Below are positions 23,967 to 35,585 of a DNA stretch of 64,000 nt, piece after piece. The translations under genes were made by a program, and so were the position numbers. Origin of the DNA: Neckera pumila (Eukaryota; Streptophyta; Bryopsida; Hypnales; Neckeraceae); NCBI GenBank assembly GCA_963969595.1, contig OZ018416.1:5534065-5598064 (forward strand), in the 5' to 3' direction. The notes beneath the pieces were generated by a model. The model was not told the DNA's origin, ran no database searches, and saw only the letters and a list, made by a program, of their open reading frames with translations. Positions within the stretch are counted from its first letter, which is position 1. Each line of letters starts with the position of its first letter.

Positions 23967-24890
23967 TCAACCTCTAAAGGACCAAACTACGTTTTTTGGC
24001 AACATAGCAACTTTGGGCAGCTCACTACAAATGGAGTTTTTATTTTTTTCTTTGAAATTTTCACACAACATGTGGACAAGGAATAACTTCACGGTCCAAC
24101 AATTTTCATAATTTTTGGCTCCATGGTTAAAAAGCTATTGCATGATATGTTGTTTGTCCCTCAACTTGGGTAGCCTAGACAGTTTAGAAAAAAATCATTT
24201 TTTGAAAAACAAAATTTGAAATTGGTTTCTAGAGTTATATGTATATGGAAAGTTTTGAATCATTTCATTTTGATCAATGAGTCAAATGTTATGAGGAGTT
24301 CTTGTATGCCGGCAGTTATAGATCCTCTACTCTAAAATAAACAATAAAGTCCTTTATTTACTCAATTTTCAATATTTAAAAAATAAAATAAAACCGTAGG
24401 ATGTAGATTGTTTATTACAACATTACTACAGTTGGAATTTGCATTTTTCAATTCCATAGCTAAATTCTTAAGACTTTAGTATTTTGAATCATTCTCTACT
24501 TTTTTCTACTTACTATTTTGTTCCTATATGTTATACAACTCCAAATGATCTGAAAATTTTCAAGCATATAGCCAACTTGCCTTGAAAAATGAATCTAAAG
24601 AAGCACCACCATTTTGGACATCTTTTCACACAAATGTGACCTTGTGAATTGTAGCTGCCCTATTTTTTGCAAGGCCAAAAAAAAGATTTACTTGAATGCT
24701 TATATCTTGCAATCTACATGGTGGAAATTTCTAAAAATTTTACTACATGTTCTCAAGTCAGTATATTACGAGATCTTATGGTTATATATGTCCAAATATA
24801 TCTTTTTTTCTAAAATTTGGTATTTATACTAGAAATGGCAGTTTTGGAGCTTTTTTGGTGAAAACTTAGTTAACGAACTTTAGGGGTTAA
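23967..24890 (+). mobile_element. Family A TTAA-site element (A9)
   Basis: It starts TCAACCTCTAAAGGACC and ends CTTTAGGGGTTAA, 924 bp. Interior landmarks are CCTATATGTTATACAACTCC and GGCAGTTTTGGAGC. It belongs to the A1/A3/A5 subfamily, diverged, non-coding. Confidence 0.85.
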
Positions 24891-25997
24891 GTCATAAAAA
24901 TATTCACTCAAGTTCTTATATAAGGTATTAGAGAATAAAGGGCAACAAATTATAGTTCCAATTAAATGTCACCTAAACTTTTTTGTTCTTGTACATGTGT
25001 GCACAAGTAATATCTACTTCACACCCATCTACAATGCATTCTTGAAGCGTGGTAGGAGCCCCAGAGATGTTCAACTCTATGGAACTAAGGCCCAATTTAT
25101 GCCACATTCAAAGGTGAAGGGACCAAAGTTTTGAAGATTTTGATTGACTAAAATCGAGAACTTTTTGGAAAATGGATTTATACTATGATTATGAAATGAG
25201 AAGACATAGATCTCCAAGAAGGTCCAATGATTTAGTGTGCACTTTTGAGACAACTAATCGGATTAAAGGGATGCTTACATATGAGTCTAGGATTTTGAGC
25301 CTATAAGCCTAGGCACCTATAGAAAATTCTATAATTCTTAAATATTTCTAAAAAAATTCAAAAAAATTCAAAAAATTCAAAAAAATAGGCACTTTCTATA
25401 TTTCTTAAATATCTCTATTATAAGTACCTATGTTGTAGGTGCCTTTGTTACAAATATTATGTTAGAAGCACCACCCATAGTTATAAGCACCTTCAATGGT
25501 TGTAGAGCACCTACTTACACCTATTTAGAGTTTATAAACTTTAAGGCTTGTTGGCTTGCATTTCTAAGCTCACATGCTAGCGTCATTACTTTTAGCTTGA
25601 AAATTCATATTCTATAAATATCAAATAATTATGAAACAATCTTGATTGATTTTTTCTCGAAGAAGCTAACATTCTTATGTAATCAACTCCTATTTGGTGT
25701 TATGAGCTTTTTGGGGTGTCTTTTCACAATCCAAAATAATACTCCCAATTTTGCCTTAATGTTTTGTCAATTTTGAAATTTTTCCCTTTTTTTGAACACA
25801 TGTAGCAGCTTAGGCCAATGTATTACAAACAACAACTCGCAACTTGACAAGAGCAACACACAAAAGCGGAACAGGCATTGACAAGGGAGAAATGAAATGC
25901 CAAAAATAGCATTGAAAAAACTTACCTGAATTCTAAAATGGACAACAACCAATGGTTAGGAAAATACCTTGCAGGTCTTCATTACACAATGGAACAA
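24891..25997. other. AT-rich spacer
   Basis: No gene seen. There is a low-complexity AAAAAATTC-type tract around 25350-25387. Confidence 0.4.
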
Positions 25998-26102
25998 CCA
26001 TTGGTCTTAGCACTGTTGAGTATAATATATTGTTCCCCATTTACGGCTTCCGTCGCTTGCAGGAGACCGGCATATTATACACAACCATGCTAAGACCAAT
26101 GG
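25998..26102. other. Long-stem foldback, precursor-like hairpin
   Basis: The left arm (25998-26029) starts CCATTGGTCTTAGCA and the right arm (26071-26102) ends TGCTAAGACCAATGG. They pair over 32 positions with about three mismatches, leaving a loop of about 41 nt. The size and stem resemble a plant small-RNA precursor, but palindromic MITE remnants look the same. I recognise no known miRNA. Confidence 0.6.
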
Positions 26103-26140
26103 CTATTCTATATTACAATTCATCATTTGGACAATACACC

Positions 26141-26410
26141 TATACAAAATAGTGGAATTAGGTTGCCTTGACAATTACATTGCCTTGACAATTACGTTGC
26201 CTTACTTCAAGAAAGCTACTTTACAAGCCATCAAAGTCAATAAATATTTCTTCAAATATTTTCATTTGTACACTTAGAGGTTCACAAATCTCAATTACAA
26301 TGATACTTAATTGAAAAGTAGTGCATTCTTGTAGAGAAACAATAAATGTTTATATAGTGTAAAATGTCAATAAATTAGTGAGGGACAACCTAATTTCACT
26401 ATTTCGTGTA
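26141..26410. mobile_element. Family E MITE (E2), TA flanks
   Basis: The termini TACAAAATAGTGGAATTAGG and CCTAATTTCACTATTTCGTG match E1, with TA on each side. It again carries the internal 17-bp repeat (TTGCCTTGACAATTA). It is 270 bp and lies 142 bp from the tRNA gene. Confidence 0.85.
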
Positions 26411-26551
26411 GCGGAGGCAGAAACAATGGCGGTTTTCAGGTGCTTTTCTACCTTAAGAATTTTAGAGTTCATTGAATTTTTTTTTCCCAAATCCAAAAAA
26501 TAAACGAGAACGGGGTGAAAAATCCAAAACTATGGAAAAAGTTCCAGACTG

Positions 26552-26623
26552 GGGGAGCTGCGAGAATCGAACTCGCGACCTCTCGCACCCGAAGCGAGAA
26601 TCATACCCCTAGACCAAGCTCCC
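26552..26623 (-). tRNA. tRNA-Pro (CGG)
   Basis: The minus strand folds as a complete 72-nt cloverleaf. It has acceptor GGGAGCT/AGCTCCC, D arm within TGGTCTAGGGGTATGAT, anticodon stem CTCGC/GCGAG around the loop TTCGGGT (anticodon CGG, proline), and T stem GCGAG/CTCGC around TTCGATT. The discriminator base is C and no CCA is encoded, as usual for nuclear tRNA genes. No intron is present. A run of five T on the transcribed side at 26536-26540, 12 nt past the end, is a proper RNA polymerase III terminator. The promoter boxes are internal. Confidence 0.95.
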
Positions 26624-28287
26624 TCGGAGATCCTCGATTCACAGAACCTTGGCCTGCGAACATGTACGGCCAAGAAGCGGCGCGAAATATCCGAACATGC
26701 TCCGATGCTGTGCATTTACAATAATAAATACGAAAGACCCATTACAAGCTGAGCTCATTTCCAGTTTAGTCGCTAATCTCCAAACCTTTCTATTATAGTG
26801 AGTGGTACTATAAAACAAAGCATGCATCAATCAACTCACAAAAGAGGCATATGTAGTTCACAAGCTCATTGATTTCTTTCTAGTCAAGTAGAGTGGAAAA
26901 CAAGAGCTACTTAATGAATAAGAACTCAGGTTCACAGAGCTGAAACTGGTTGACAAGCAGCACGAGTTCCCATCTACAGAGCCTTTAGATTGCAATCTAA
27001 GAACTGCAATCCTTGACGACGTTGCTTCTACTTCTATGTACCTTGCATCTACTGCAATAGGACCAGCAATTCAATGTACAGTAGTACTGTGAGCATTTCA
27101 CGAGTATAGTCTAGCGCCGCTAATCCTATTAAATCCTTCTTGGTTAGATGTGTGGGCAGCAAGGTATTTTTTAGGGTTTAGGATGACCCCACGCAGTGCT
27201 TGCATACAGAGGTTTAAGCGCTACTTTGGATTGCAGACAAGCAACTATACTACGGTCCCAAGCACTCCTCTTTTGCATACTTCCAGCATGCAACACCATT
27301 GATTTTCGTAATGTTGCAAAACTGCGTTGATAGACGTATGCATATTTTGGACGCCTAGGTTGTGCCATTGACGTGGTTTGCGTTGTAGGGTTTGGGCTTA
27401 GGGTTTAGGGTTTTATAGCAAAAAGAGATTGCACTCACCCTTCGGAGTGCGAAATTTTGACGTTTTTCAACATCGTGGTTCTTCAAAAACTCCAGATACT
27501 CCCGCCCATGTGAAAGATTTGGAACACGGTTTAAACTCCGCTGATGGACATGGCATGACATTCAGCGGATAGAAGAACCCGAAAATGCTCTGAATTTCGG
27601 TACGGATATCAAGAGACTCCCAAGAAAATTGAAGCCTCGTGTAAAGGGATCATGATGTCTCCATACACTATTAAAAGTGCGCTTGCTAGGGTAGGTCTTG
27701 TGGCTGCCAAAAAATAAACAATTAAGTCACGGCTCCACAATGAAACAGCTTAGCACAGAAGTAGCATTGCACGACCCATATTCCAGCAATAGAGAAGAGC
27801 AGAAACTTCTCAGCTATGTCACCTCGATTTTTTCTCGAACTAAATATGGGTGCACTGACGATAGACAGGAGGAGTGATTTGGACTTATGACATTTAGATC
27901 CTAGAGGCATTTGCTGAACCTAGAAGAAACTTGAAGCAGAGGATTTGCAGAAGTATGATAGGGTCTTACATTCAATGTAACCGCAGTTCCGTGGTGTCCC
28001 AGAAACCACAGTTCCGAAAGAATTTCCACCACTCCCTGTAAATTGAACCGAAAAAAGATGTAAGGACCGTGACTGTCTTGAGGTACTGTCTGCACTGAAC
28101 AATAGAAACCGTAAACCGTAAACCCTAACCCCACAGCATATGTGATCTAAACTATTGCTCTAGCATTTGCAGTTACAAATCACTCAAAGAGCAGATCCAG
28201 CAGACGTAGAATGGCAAGAATCATGTTGTAGTGTTGTACAGTACAGTCGGCAGGAGGGTTTCACCTGGACGCAAAGGGTAATTTCTG
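26624..28287. other. 3' flank of the DYW gene with telomere-type repeats
   Basis: I see no further gene. TTTAGGG-type motifs cluster at 27385-27415 (GGGCTTAGGGTTTAGGG) and, on the other strand, at 28104-28126 (CCGTAAACCCTAACC). Much of the right half is likely 3' UTR of the minus-strand PPR gene, but the polyadenylation site cannot be fixed. Confidence 0.45.
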
Positions 28288-31050
28288 TTACCAAAAATCT
28301 CCGCAAGAGCATGATCCATTGTTGAAATAATGGAATCGGTTAGCATCCCTGGCGATAATTTCTCGTTTCCTGAGCTTAGAGATGAACTTCGTGGCGGTGT
28401 GGCAGTCACCGCAGACACGGAGGTTTTTCATGATACGAATCGGTGTACCAGGAGCTGTTTTCAGTAACCCATACGCTATGGCCAACTTCTCACTATGGTG
28501 ACAAAGAGTCTTTTCTTTCTGCACGTCATCCACATCATGCAAGACGAATCTCATATCCGGAATGTATCCGGCTTCCTTCAGTTCTTGTGACAGCTTTTCA
28601 AGTTCACCATGGATAGCATTGATTTCCGGGTGAAACTGCTCCTCAGCGACAAAAGAGTGTAGTTTCCCGTCAATTTCAATAGAGCTTTCCCCTCGCTCTT
28701 TCTTCAAACCTCTACCATCCATGACCTTCCTGATCTTGGTAGCTTCCTCCCAGCATCCAGCTTGTGCATACACATTTGACAAAGTCACATACACGCTAAC
28801 GTTTGATGGCTCGAGTTCCAGAGCACGATGAGCAGCCCATTCAGCTAGCTCCACATTGTTATGAAGCTTGCAAGCAGCAAGAAGTGAATACCACACTGAG
28901 ACGTCTGGCTCGCACGGCATGTTGCGTATGAACTCCTCTGCCTGTTTCATCTCTCCAGCTCGTCCAAGAAGGTCCACCATACATCCATAATGCTCTTTTC
29001 TGGTGGTCAGGCCGAAATCGTCTTGTAGCATGCGAAAAGCTTTCCAACCCTCCTGGAGAAGTCCTCCATGTCTACAAGCGGAGATTACGGCTGTAAAAGT
29101 GATTGCATTCGGATTGACATCCTCTTCCAGCATGCGTTTGAAGAGCTCAACTGCTTGTATCCCATCCCCGTGATGGCCATACCCTAAGATCATGGCATTC
29201 CAGGCAATCACGTCTCGGTTCGACAGATTCTCAAAAAGCTTACGAGCTTCAGCAAGCTCTCCACACTTTGAATACATTCCTATGAGAGCTGTCGCCACAA
29301 TGGGATCCGAGTCAAGCCCCAGGTTCATAGCCTCAGCATGGACCAGCTTTCCTCTCTCCAATGCCCACCCACATGCTTCAAGGATGGAGACCATAGTCAC
29401 CCTATCCGGCTGAAATCCTTCGTTTTTCATACTAGAAAGCAGATCAAAAGCTTTGGCCAAATCTCCATTCTGAGCATATCCTGCAATCATATGGTTCCAG
29501 GAGACTATATTCCGGGTCGGCATTTCAGTAAACACTTTCTTCGCTGAAGAGAGGTTTCTACATTTGACAAACATACCGAGTAATGAAGTCCAGGCAACGA
29601 CGTTCTTCAGTTCCATGTTTCTGAACGTCTCCTCTGCCTCACGAATACTCCCACAACTAGCATACATGTTGAAAATGGCCGTTTGCAAAGAGCTGTCAAA
29701 CGCAAAGCCAAGTTTCGAAATCTCGCGATGAATTTGCCGACCTTGATCAAGCGCTCCATGCACAGAACAAGCTTTCAAAACACTCATGAAAGTGATTTTA
29801 TTTGGTAGCACACCTTCTTGTTGCATACGACTCAGAAGATCAAGGGCTTGGTTGACAGACTCCTGATGCCCACTCTGCGCGTATCCGGCAATCAAGGCAC
29901 TATATGAAACCACATCCCGCCGGGTCATCCCATCAAACACTTGGCGAGCCTCCTCAACACTCCCACACTTGCAATACATGGTGATCAACGCATTCGCCAA
30001 AACCATGTCCGTCTCGAAACCTCTTTCCTTGATATGAGAATGAATTTCACGTCCTCGTTGTAGAGTAACACATGAATTCAGCGTACTTACAAAAGTGACA
30101 GGATTTGGTGAGATTCCACTCTGCAACATCTGTTGATAAAGCTCAAAGGCTGTGTCAAATTGCCCATGCTGTGCACATGCTTGAATAATGGCTGTCCATG
30201 ACACCACATTACGCTCACTCATCGTGTCGAAAACCTGGCGTGCAAGAGATGTATCCCCACATTTGGAGTACATGGTGAGAAGTGCCGTTGCAACAGCGAC
30301 GTCAGAGTCGAGTCCAGTCTCTTTCGCATGGCCATGAATCGCCTTCCCAGTCTCCAGCATCTCCGCGCTCACACAAGCTTTGAGAATACACAGAAACGTG
30401 ATTCGATTAGGTTTAGGATCTCCTGCCGTCTTCATGCATTCAAAAAGATCGAACGCTTTCAAGACGTAGTTGTTGCTGACATAGCCAGCGATCATGGAGC
30501 TCCACGAGACCACGTCTCGCTGCGTCATTCTCTGGAAAACTTGCTCAGCGCTCACGACGTCGCCGTACTTGCTGTAAAAAGTCACCAGCGAGTTGCCGAG
30601 GTAGATGTCGAGGTCCACGTTAGCGTTCTCCAGTTGCCTGTGGATGCGCTTCCCGTCTTCGAAACGTCGCATTTTGGTGCAATGCTCGAGAACACAAGCG
30701 TATGTGTTGGAGTTTATGGGAAATCCACGGTGCTGCATGAGAGTTAGCAATTGAATGGCTTCCCGAAGACGACCTGCTTTGCATAACTTCCAAACCTCGT
30801 GCCCGCTTACGAAGCTTGGGCCGTCAAATTCCTGAATAGGAGATGGTTGCTGCATCACCCCTGTGTGGTAGTAGCCTTGGAGCGCTTGTTGCCATCGCTG
30901 TAAACCAAACCTTCTAAAATCATAACAACACGAAGCTGATGAGCTTCTTGTTGACGTGGCTAAGAAACGGATGTGCAAAAAAATGAACTGAACGAAAATT
31001 CGTTGGGAGTGAGGGTACCTGGATCTCACGGCTTTGCCAATGAACTCCAT
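28288..31050 (-). CDS. DYW-class PPR RNA-editing factor
   Basis: The gene is intronless, 920 codons. Residues 1-60 are basic and Ser/Arg-rich without a clear domain, consistent with an organelle transit peptide. From about residue 85 to 720 there are consecutive PPR motifs of the P, L and S types, for example DVVSWSSMIAGYVSNN and NVVSWTAIIQACAQHG. An E/E+ region follows (ESSIEIDGKLHSFVAEE), then a complete DYW deaminase domain. That domain has a PG-box (GYIPD), the zinc and catalytic HSE motif in CHHSEKLA, the second zinc site CGDCH, and the C-terminal HYFNNGSCSCGDFW. The chain ends DFW instead of DYW, a common variant. The family converts specific cytidines to uridines in mitochondrial or plastid transcripts, the PPR array choosing the site. 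ATG at 31050 is the first in frame. The start lies 525 bp from divergent RRP45. Overall similarity to moss DYW editors is my recollection; the target is unknown. Confidence 0.97.
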   Translation of the reverse strand: MEFIGKAVRSRYPHSQRIFVQFIFLHIRFLATSTRSSSASCCYDFRRFGLQRWQQALQGYYHTGVMQQPSPIQEFDGPSFVSGHEVWKLCKAGRLREAIQLLTLMQHRGFPINSNTYACVLEHCTKMRRFEDGKRIHRQLENANVDLDIYLGNSLVTFYSKYGDVVSAEQVFQRMTQRDVVSWSSMIAGYVSNNYVLKAFDLFECMKTAGDPKPNRITFLCILKACVSAEMLETGKAIHGHAKETGLDSDVAVATALLTMYSKCGDTSLARQVFDTMSERNVVSWTAIIQACAQHGQFDTAFELYQQMLQSGISPNPVTFVSTLNSCVTLQRGREIHSHIKERGFETDMVLANALITMYCKCGSVEEARQVFDGMTRRDVVSYSALIAGYAQSGHQESVNQALDLLSRMQQEGVLPNKITFMSVLKACSVHGALDQGRQIHREISKLGFAFDSSLQTAIFNMYASCGSIREAEETFRNMELKNVVAWTSLLGMFVKCRNLSSAKKVFTEMPTRNIVSWNHMIAGYAQNGDLAKAFDLLSSMKNEGFQPDRVTMVSILEACGWALERGKLVHAEAMNLGLDSDPIVATALIGMYSKCGELAEARKLFENLSNRDVIAWNAMILGYGHHGDGIQAVELFKRMLEEDVNPNAITFTAVISACRHGGLLQEGWKAFRMLQDDFGLTTRKEHYGCMVDLLGRAGEMKQAEEFIRNMPCEPDVSVWYSLLAACKLHNNVELAEWAAHRALELEPSNVSVYVTLSNVYAQAGCWEEATKIRKVMDGRGLKKERGESSIEIDGKLHSFVAEEQFHPEINAIHGELEKLSQELKEAGYIPDMRFVLHDVDDVQKEKTLCHHSEKLAIAYGLLKTAPGTPIRIMKNLRVCGDCHTATKFISKLRKREIIARDANRFHYFNNGSCSCGDFW

Positions 31051-31575
31051 TGTGTTCTTGCCCAGCTAGACGCACTCAACCTAGTCCCCATCTGCGTTGA
31101 TTGTTTCACAGAACCCAATTAATCTACCCCAGGTTTCCAACGAGGAAGCGATGCAATGCAATCCCATTCTCGAAATCCTGAAGCTTTACTCGGTTCGTAT
31201 AGATCAGCAAGCTCTTTGATGTTACACACAAAAATCGCAACGTCGTCAAAGCTCTACTAAACAATTCAGTAAGAAAATTCTAAGCACTTTACGAAACCGA
31301 GAGGCTGCCATAGTCACTGAAGCTCAATCACGGGTGTGATTCGAAATTTCGAAACCAAAAAACGCCACAAACTCGAAAGGAGGATACGGAAAAGCTAAAG
31401 GTCATTTCCCGAAACTGGGTGACATGGCTCGCTCTCCATCAAGATCCAGTCCTTAAACCCTAACCCTAATTTAAGCGAATTTCAAGTCGAGTCGGTTAGT
31501 TTTTTCTTGTGGTTCGCAGTTCCGGTAGCTGCGAGACCGGAAGATGCTTGATTGTGTCAAAGAGAAGCCGGAATC
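31051..31575. promoter_or_regulatory. Shared divergent promoter region with telo-box
   Basis: This interval separates the start codons of the DYW gene (-) and RRP45 (+), so it must carry both 5' leaders and promoters. AAACCCTAACCCTAA at 31456-31470 is a telo-box-type motif. Such motifs are known in plant promoters of translation and ribosome-biogenesis genes, which would suit RRP45. No clear TATA box is seen on either side. Confidence 0.6.
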
Positions 31576-34500
31576 ATGGCGAACGCAGGGCTGCGGATGA
31601 GCGTGAACGAAAGGGAGTTTATCGAGGCTGCAATTCGGGAAGAGCAGCGAGTTGACGGGCGGACGCCTTTCGATTACCGAAGTCTCCACTTCTCATTTCT
31701 CAAGTATGCCATTCTCTTCACACTTTTTGATCCTCAATGCAATAGAATTTCTGGATCAAATTGCAATAATCTGTTTGGGTTTGGGTTTGCAGAGAAGATG
31801 GCTCGGTGGAGGTCCAATTAGGGCAGACAAGAGTACTTGCTGTTGTGAAAGGGGAAATCACGCAGCCATATCCTGACAGGGGAAATGAAGGCTCTCTCTC
31901 GATTTTCACTGAGTTTTCGCCCATGGGGGACCCTGCCTTTGAACCAGGCCGTCCGAGTGAGATGGCCGTTGAGCTTGGTCGGATTATTGACCGAGGGTTA
32001 CGGTAGCTTTCCTTGACCTGAACCAAAATTCTCTGCTGTTACCGTGGTTTGTTTAGGGTTTACCAAATTGAAACATGTTGAATTCTTCTGTGGCTGTTCG
32101 AAATGGCATTGTTTGTGAAGTGAATTATATCCTTGTTGCTGAAGTTCGTGTGTAATTAGGGTTTAGGGTTTTAGGGTTTAAGGTTTGTTGTTGAAGTGCT
32201 TGTGCGAACGGTTAGCTTAACTTGATCATGGGAAGCTCCGCAGGGAGAGCAGAGCTGTGGACACGGAGTCGCTGTGTATTTTGTCAGGGCGATCCGTGTG
32301 GGCCATTCGGGTGGATATCCATATTTTGGACAATTACGGGTAAATACACCATTACCTTCTTCATGTGTTTGATAGTGAATGGTTAGTAGGGATATCCAGC
32401 AATGTCAATTTTGGCGATGAGCATGGTAACTGTTCTTAGACTGGTCAATTTTTTTTTATATGCGCTTGACAACAAATGAAAGAGGATTCCAACGGACCAA
32501 AGAATGTGTTATTTGAACACAGTATGCAAAATTCAAGTTCAAATTCCCATTGGTAGACGATCTAAAGTTTGGGCCAGTGGCGATTAAGGGTGTGCCTACT
32601 TGGTCACTTCTGTAGATAACTTGCGAAGAATCACTACAAGCGAATTAGGTTCAGAGTTTAGGGTATACGATTTGCCTGTTAAGGGAGATTTTGTTGAGTT
32701 TTCCAGAAATCTTGTGGATGCTGCAAATTTGGCTGCGCTAGCAGCGCTTTTATCTTACAGAAGACCAGAATGCACAGTAGGCGGTGACGATGGGCAACAG
32801 ATTATTGTGCATCCCCCTGAGGTTTTGCCTGAACTCAACACCTTGATTTCTTTTTCCTCCTGTAGCTTAACCCCTGAGAAGCCCAATCGGGCCTCATGTT
32901 GTCATTTTAGCAACTTCGAGTAGGTCACATGCGGACTTTTTTTTTTTATAATCTTATTTATTTTATCGTCAACACATGCAATGCTCTTCACTGATTATAG
33001 TGATACAAAGTTCGACTCCATCTGAAATGTATGTCTTTGAAAAGTACGACAAATTGAATTAGCTGTTTTAAAATGATGAATCCTTGGTCCTTTAGGGCTT
33101 AAAGAACAATGCCTGTTTTGGGGCTATCTGTGCACTGGTCTTTCGGTTTAGGGTTTAGGGTTCATGCTGAATTATATTCAATCCGAAAGTGTAGACTTAT
33201 TAAAGAGGTATTGTGTGGTGCTGATTTGAGATTGTTGATGATGACAGGTTCGGGAACCTGTGGGTTTAATCATTCACCACCTTCCCATCGCTGTGACGTT
33301 TGCATTCTTTGGCGATGGAAACTTTCAAGTAAGCAATGCTCTTTCTGGGTAGATTTTACCGGAACACTCTTCCTACCCGCTGGTCTTTAAATATTGATAG
33401 CCAATGAGATTTTTTGTACAAAATGGTTATCGTTTTCTAGACCTGAAGTGTGAATATTGAATTGTGCAGGTAGTAGACCCAAACTTAAAAGAAGAGGAGG
33501 TAATGGGTGGCAGAATAACAATAACAATCAATGCTCAGGGAGATATATGTGCAGTTCAAAAAGGAGGAGGTGTAGGAGTCTCCAATAGTGAAATTATGAG
33601 ATGTCTCCGCATTGCTGCAGCGAAAGCACAATCGATCACTGAAACTCTTAAGAAAGCGGTAAGTCACAAAAAATCTCTGAAAGTTGTGTCACCTATCTTT
33701 CCCCAACTTTTCGACGATGTTCTGGGGATCGGTAAAGTTGGAATTGAGGATGTTGTAAAGCTCTTTGGAGCCGATTGAACAGGTCATTTTAAACCACAAA
33801 TTTTTGTTCCTGTTGGGGACATTTGGGTTAGTAATGTTTTTCGGGAAACGATCTAACAGAATTCTATGCTGTTAGGTTGAAGTCCAGGAAATAGAACGAG
33901 CACAGCGGAAAATACGGCGTCATCGCAACTTGGCACCCCAGGTGGATACCGCTTCCTCAGTGCCTAACAGCATCATGGAAACGGAAGTGGATATGGACGA
34001 GGCTGCAGAAATGGGAGGGGGCATGAAGGACGAAGAACACCTATCTGATGCAAATCCTTTGGAGTCCAAGAAAACTGATGCGCAAGTTGGGAAGTCATCT
34101 ACAGCATCAGGAAGGGATTATTTTGGTGGAGGGGAATCGGCGTGGTAATACTATCCTTCTTCAGTGGCTCTCTACTTTCCTGTGGGCTTTCTTGAATGCT
34201 TACTCAAACAGCTACTGTTAGTTCTATCTTTATTGTCTGGTTTATGGGAGTCGATACTTTGGCAGTGGTTATTTATTTCCGGTGGAGTTTGAATCTCTTC
34301 TAGATTGAAGTTGTCGAGCTGTTAGTAGATGTTATCTCGTCTTTACTTGAAATGACGTAGAAAGCAACATATATAACTGTTGGATATATAACTGAATGTA
34401 GATCGGATTTCGATGAATAGGTCCATTTCGTTATATGTCCAATACTTATACTATTGGATATATATATATTTATCGACTATGGGTGAAAATTAGGGCAGAT

Positions 34501-35585
34501 TTTGAAGCTTATAAGAGCCGACAGGAAGCCCCCTTGATTTCTCACTCAGCATGACATTCGTTTCTTATCTCATTCAAATTTCATAGGAAGCTGTTCGCAA
34601 TGAATTGTGTTCAACAGAGCACATGTTCAAATTCTGACGGTTTGTGTTTGTTTGGCTTGTGTTGAATCAAGTACATGGGAGCTGTGCATGAATTTGGAAG
34701 CTGTAAATTTGGGTTGTTTCTCCTATCTTTTAATCTCTTCCTGGTATGCTGAGATTTGACCAAACCCTTTGTTGGGCTACATATGGTTCCAGGAATGATG
34801 ACATGAAGCTAACCCCTCTTATGGGAGCGCCTGGCAAGAGGAGTTTTCTCTTCGGTGCGTAAACCTCTCTCACACCCTGTTCTTGCAACTCCATTATGTT
34901 TTCTTCTTCACAATGACCGTATGCAAGTATTGTCCATTTTTTATTACCTCTTGCATAGACTCACATGCGCTTGTGGAGTTTGCCAATTTATGGGTTAGCC
35001 CTATCAAATCCCCTTTTTTTGCACTAGACCCTGTTATTTGATTTAAATATGATCAGATGCAAGTATTTTCAAATTATGACTACCTCTTCCGTACACTCGA
35101 ATGTGCTGGTATAGTTTTCATGTGTTAGCCCTGAAATGTCCACCCTTTTCATGAACTAGATCATGTTACATTATTTCAAATGATCAGATGCAAGTATTTT
35201 CAACATTTGACTACGTCGTCTTCCAGACTCAGATGCGCTTGTGGAGTTCGACGTCGCTGCAAAAGCGGTGCTCAGAGGAGCTTCGGTCTCAGATTCCCAA
35301 CGGATGTCTTCTCGAGTGGTTTCAGCTCCTCTTCAACGTCAAATTTCTGGCCAGATTGCGGCAGCTGCGGTGTATGCCAACCAGACTTCAGCTCTCCTTG
35401 CCGAAGAAGCTCGTCCACTTGGTCCTATCTTTCCCAAAGTAGTGTATATGGACTTCGCAGGCTCGGTAGAAGAGGAAACAGCTGGAGTAGGGGATGAAAC
35501 CGTGGAAACTGAAACGGCAGAGGGGAGTTTCCTTTCTTCGGGTAAAAAAAAGGCAAATAAGAGGAAAAATGGCCCAAGGCGTTAG
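31576..35585 (+). CDS. RRP45: Exosome complex component RRP45 (RNase PH-like)
   Basis: Nine exons joined by eye give 502 codons: 31576-31703, 31793-32002, 32244-32339, 32707-32821, 33248-33328, 33470-33658, 33876-34144, 34793-34854, 35227-35585. All junctions are GT-AG and keep frame. Residues 1-273 follow plant RRP45 closely: VDGRTPFDYRSL, VQLGQTRVLAVV, GSLSIFTEFSPMGDPAFEPG, AVELGRIIDRGL, LVDAANLAALAALL and INAQGDICAVQKGG. RRP45 is one of the six RNase PH-fold ring subunits of the eukaryotic exosome, which processes and degrades RNA 3'-5' in nucleus and cytoplasm. In plants the ring is largely structural. The acidic C-terminal half ends in a Lys/Arg tail (GKKKANKRKNGPRR), also typical. A TAA right after exon 7 (34146) would truncate the protein if intron 7 were retained. 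The last acceptor region is triplicated (see findings). The A versus B paralogue cannot be told. Confidence 0.93.
32157..32187. repeat. Telomere-type repeat in RRP45 intron 2
   Basis: TTAGGGTTTAGGGTTTTAGG and the bases after it are degenerate TTTAGGG units. A second short run (GGTTTAGGGTTTAGGG) lies in intron 4 at about 33145-33160. Confidence 0.85.
34923..35250. repeat. Triplicated 3' splice-site segment in RRP45 intron 8
   Basis: Three units begin GCAAGTATTkTC at 34923, 35059 and 35190 and end in copies of the start of exon 9. The third contains the acceptor I used (35225-35226) followed by ACTCAGATGCGCTTGTGGAG. The first has an intact AG at 34957 followed by the same 20 bases with one change. 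The second has lost the AG. Confidence 0.85.

Noticed and set aside
4867..24890. Transposase or retroelement polyprotein within the A elements
   Set aside because: No copy holds an ORF above about 100 codons and no DDE, RT or integrase motif was seen. The elements are non-autonomous.
27385..27415. A chromosome end or large interstitial telomere
   Set aside because: Only a few degenerate TTTAGGG units are present, with unique sequence on both sides.
28221..30747. Other-frame ORFs across the DYW gene
   Set aside because: They are shadows of the 920-codon frame, which carries all recognisable motifs.
33930..34148. Stop codon TAA at 34146 as the end of RRP45
   Set aside because: It lies in the donor GTAATA. 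Splicing at 34144 keeps frame through two further exons ending in the Lys-rich tail typical of RRP45.
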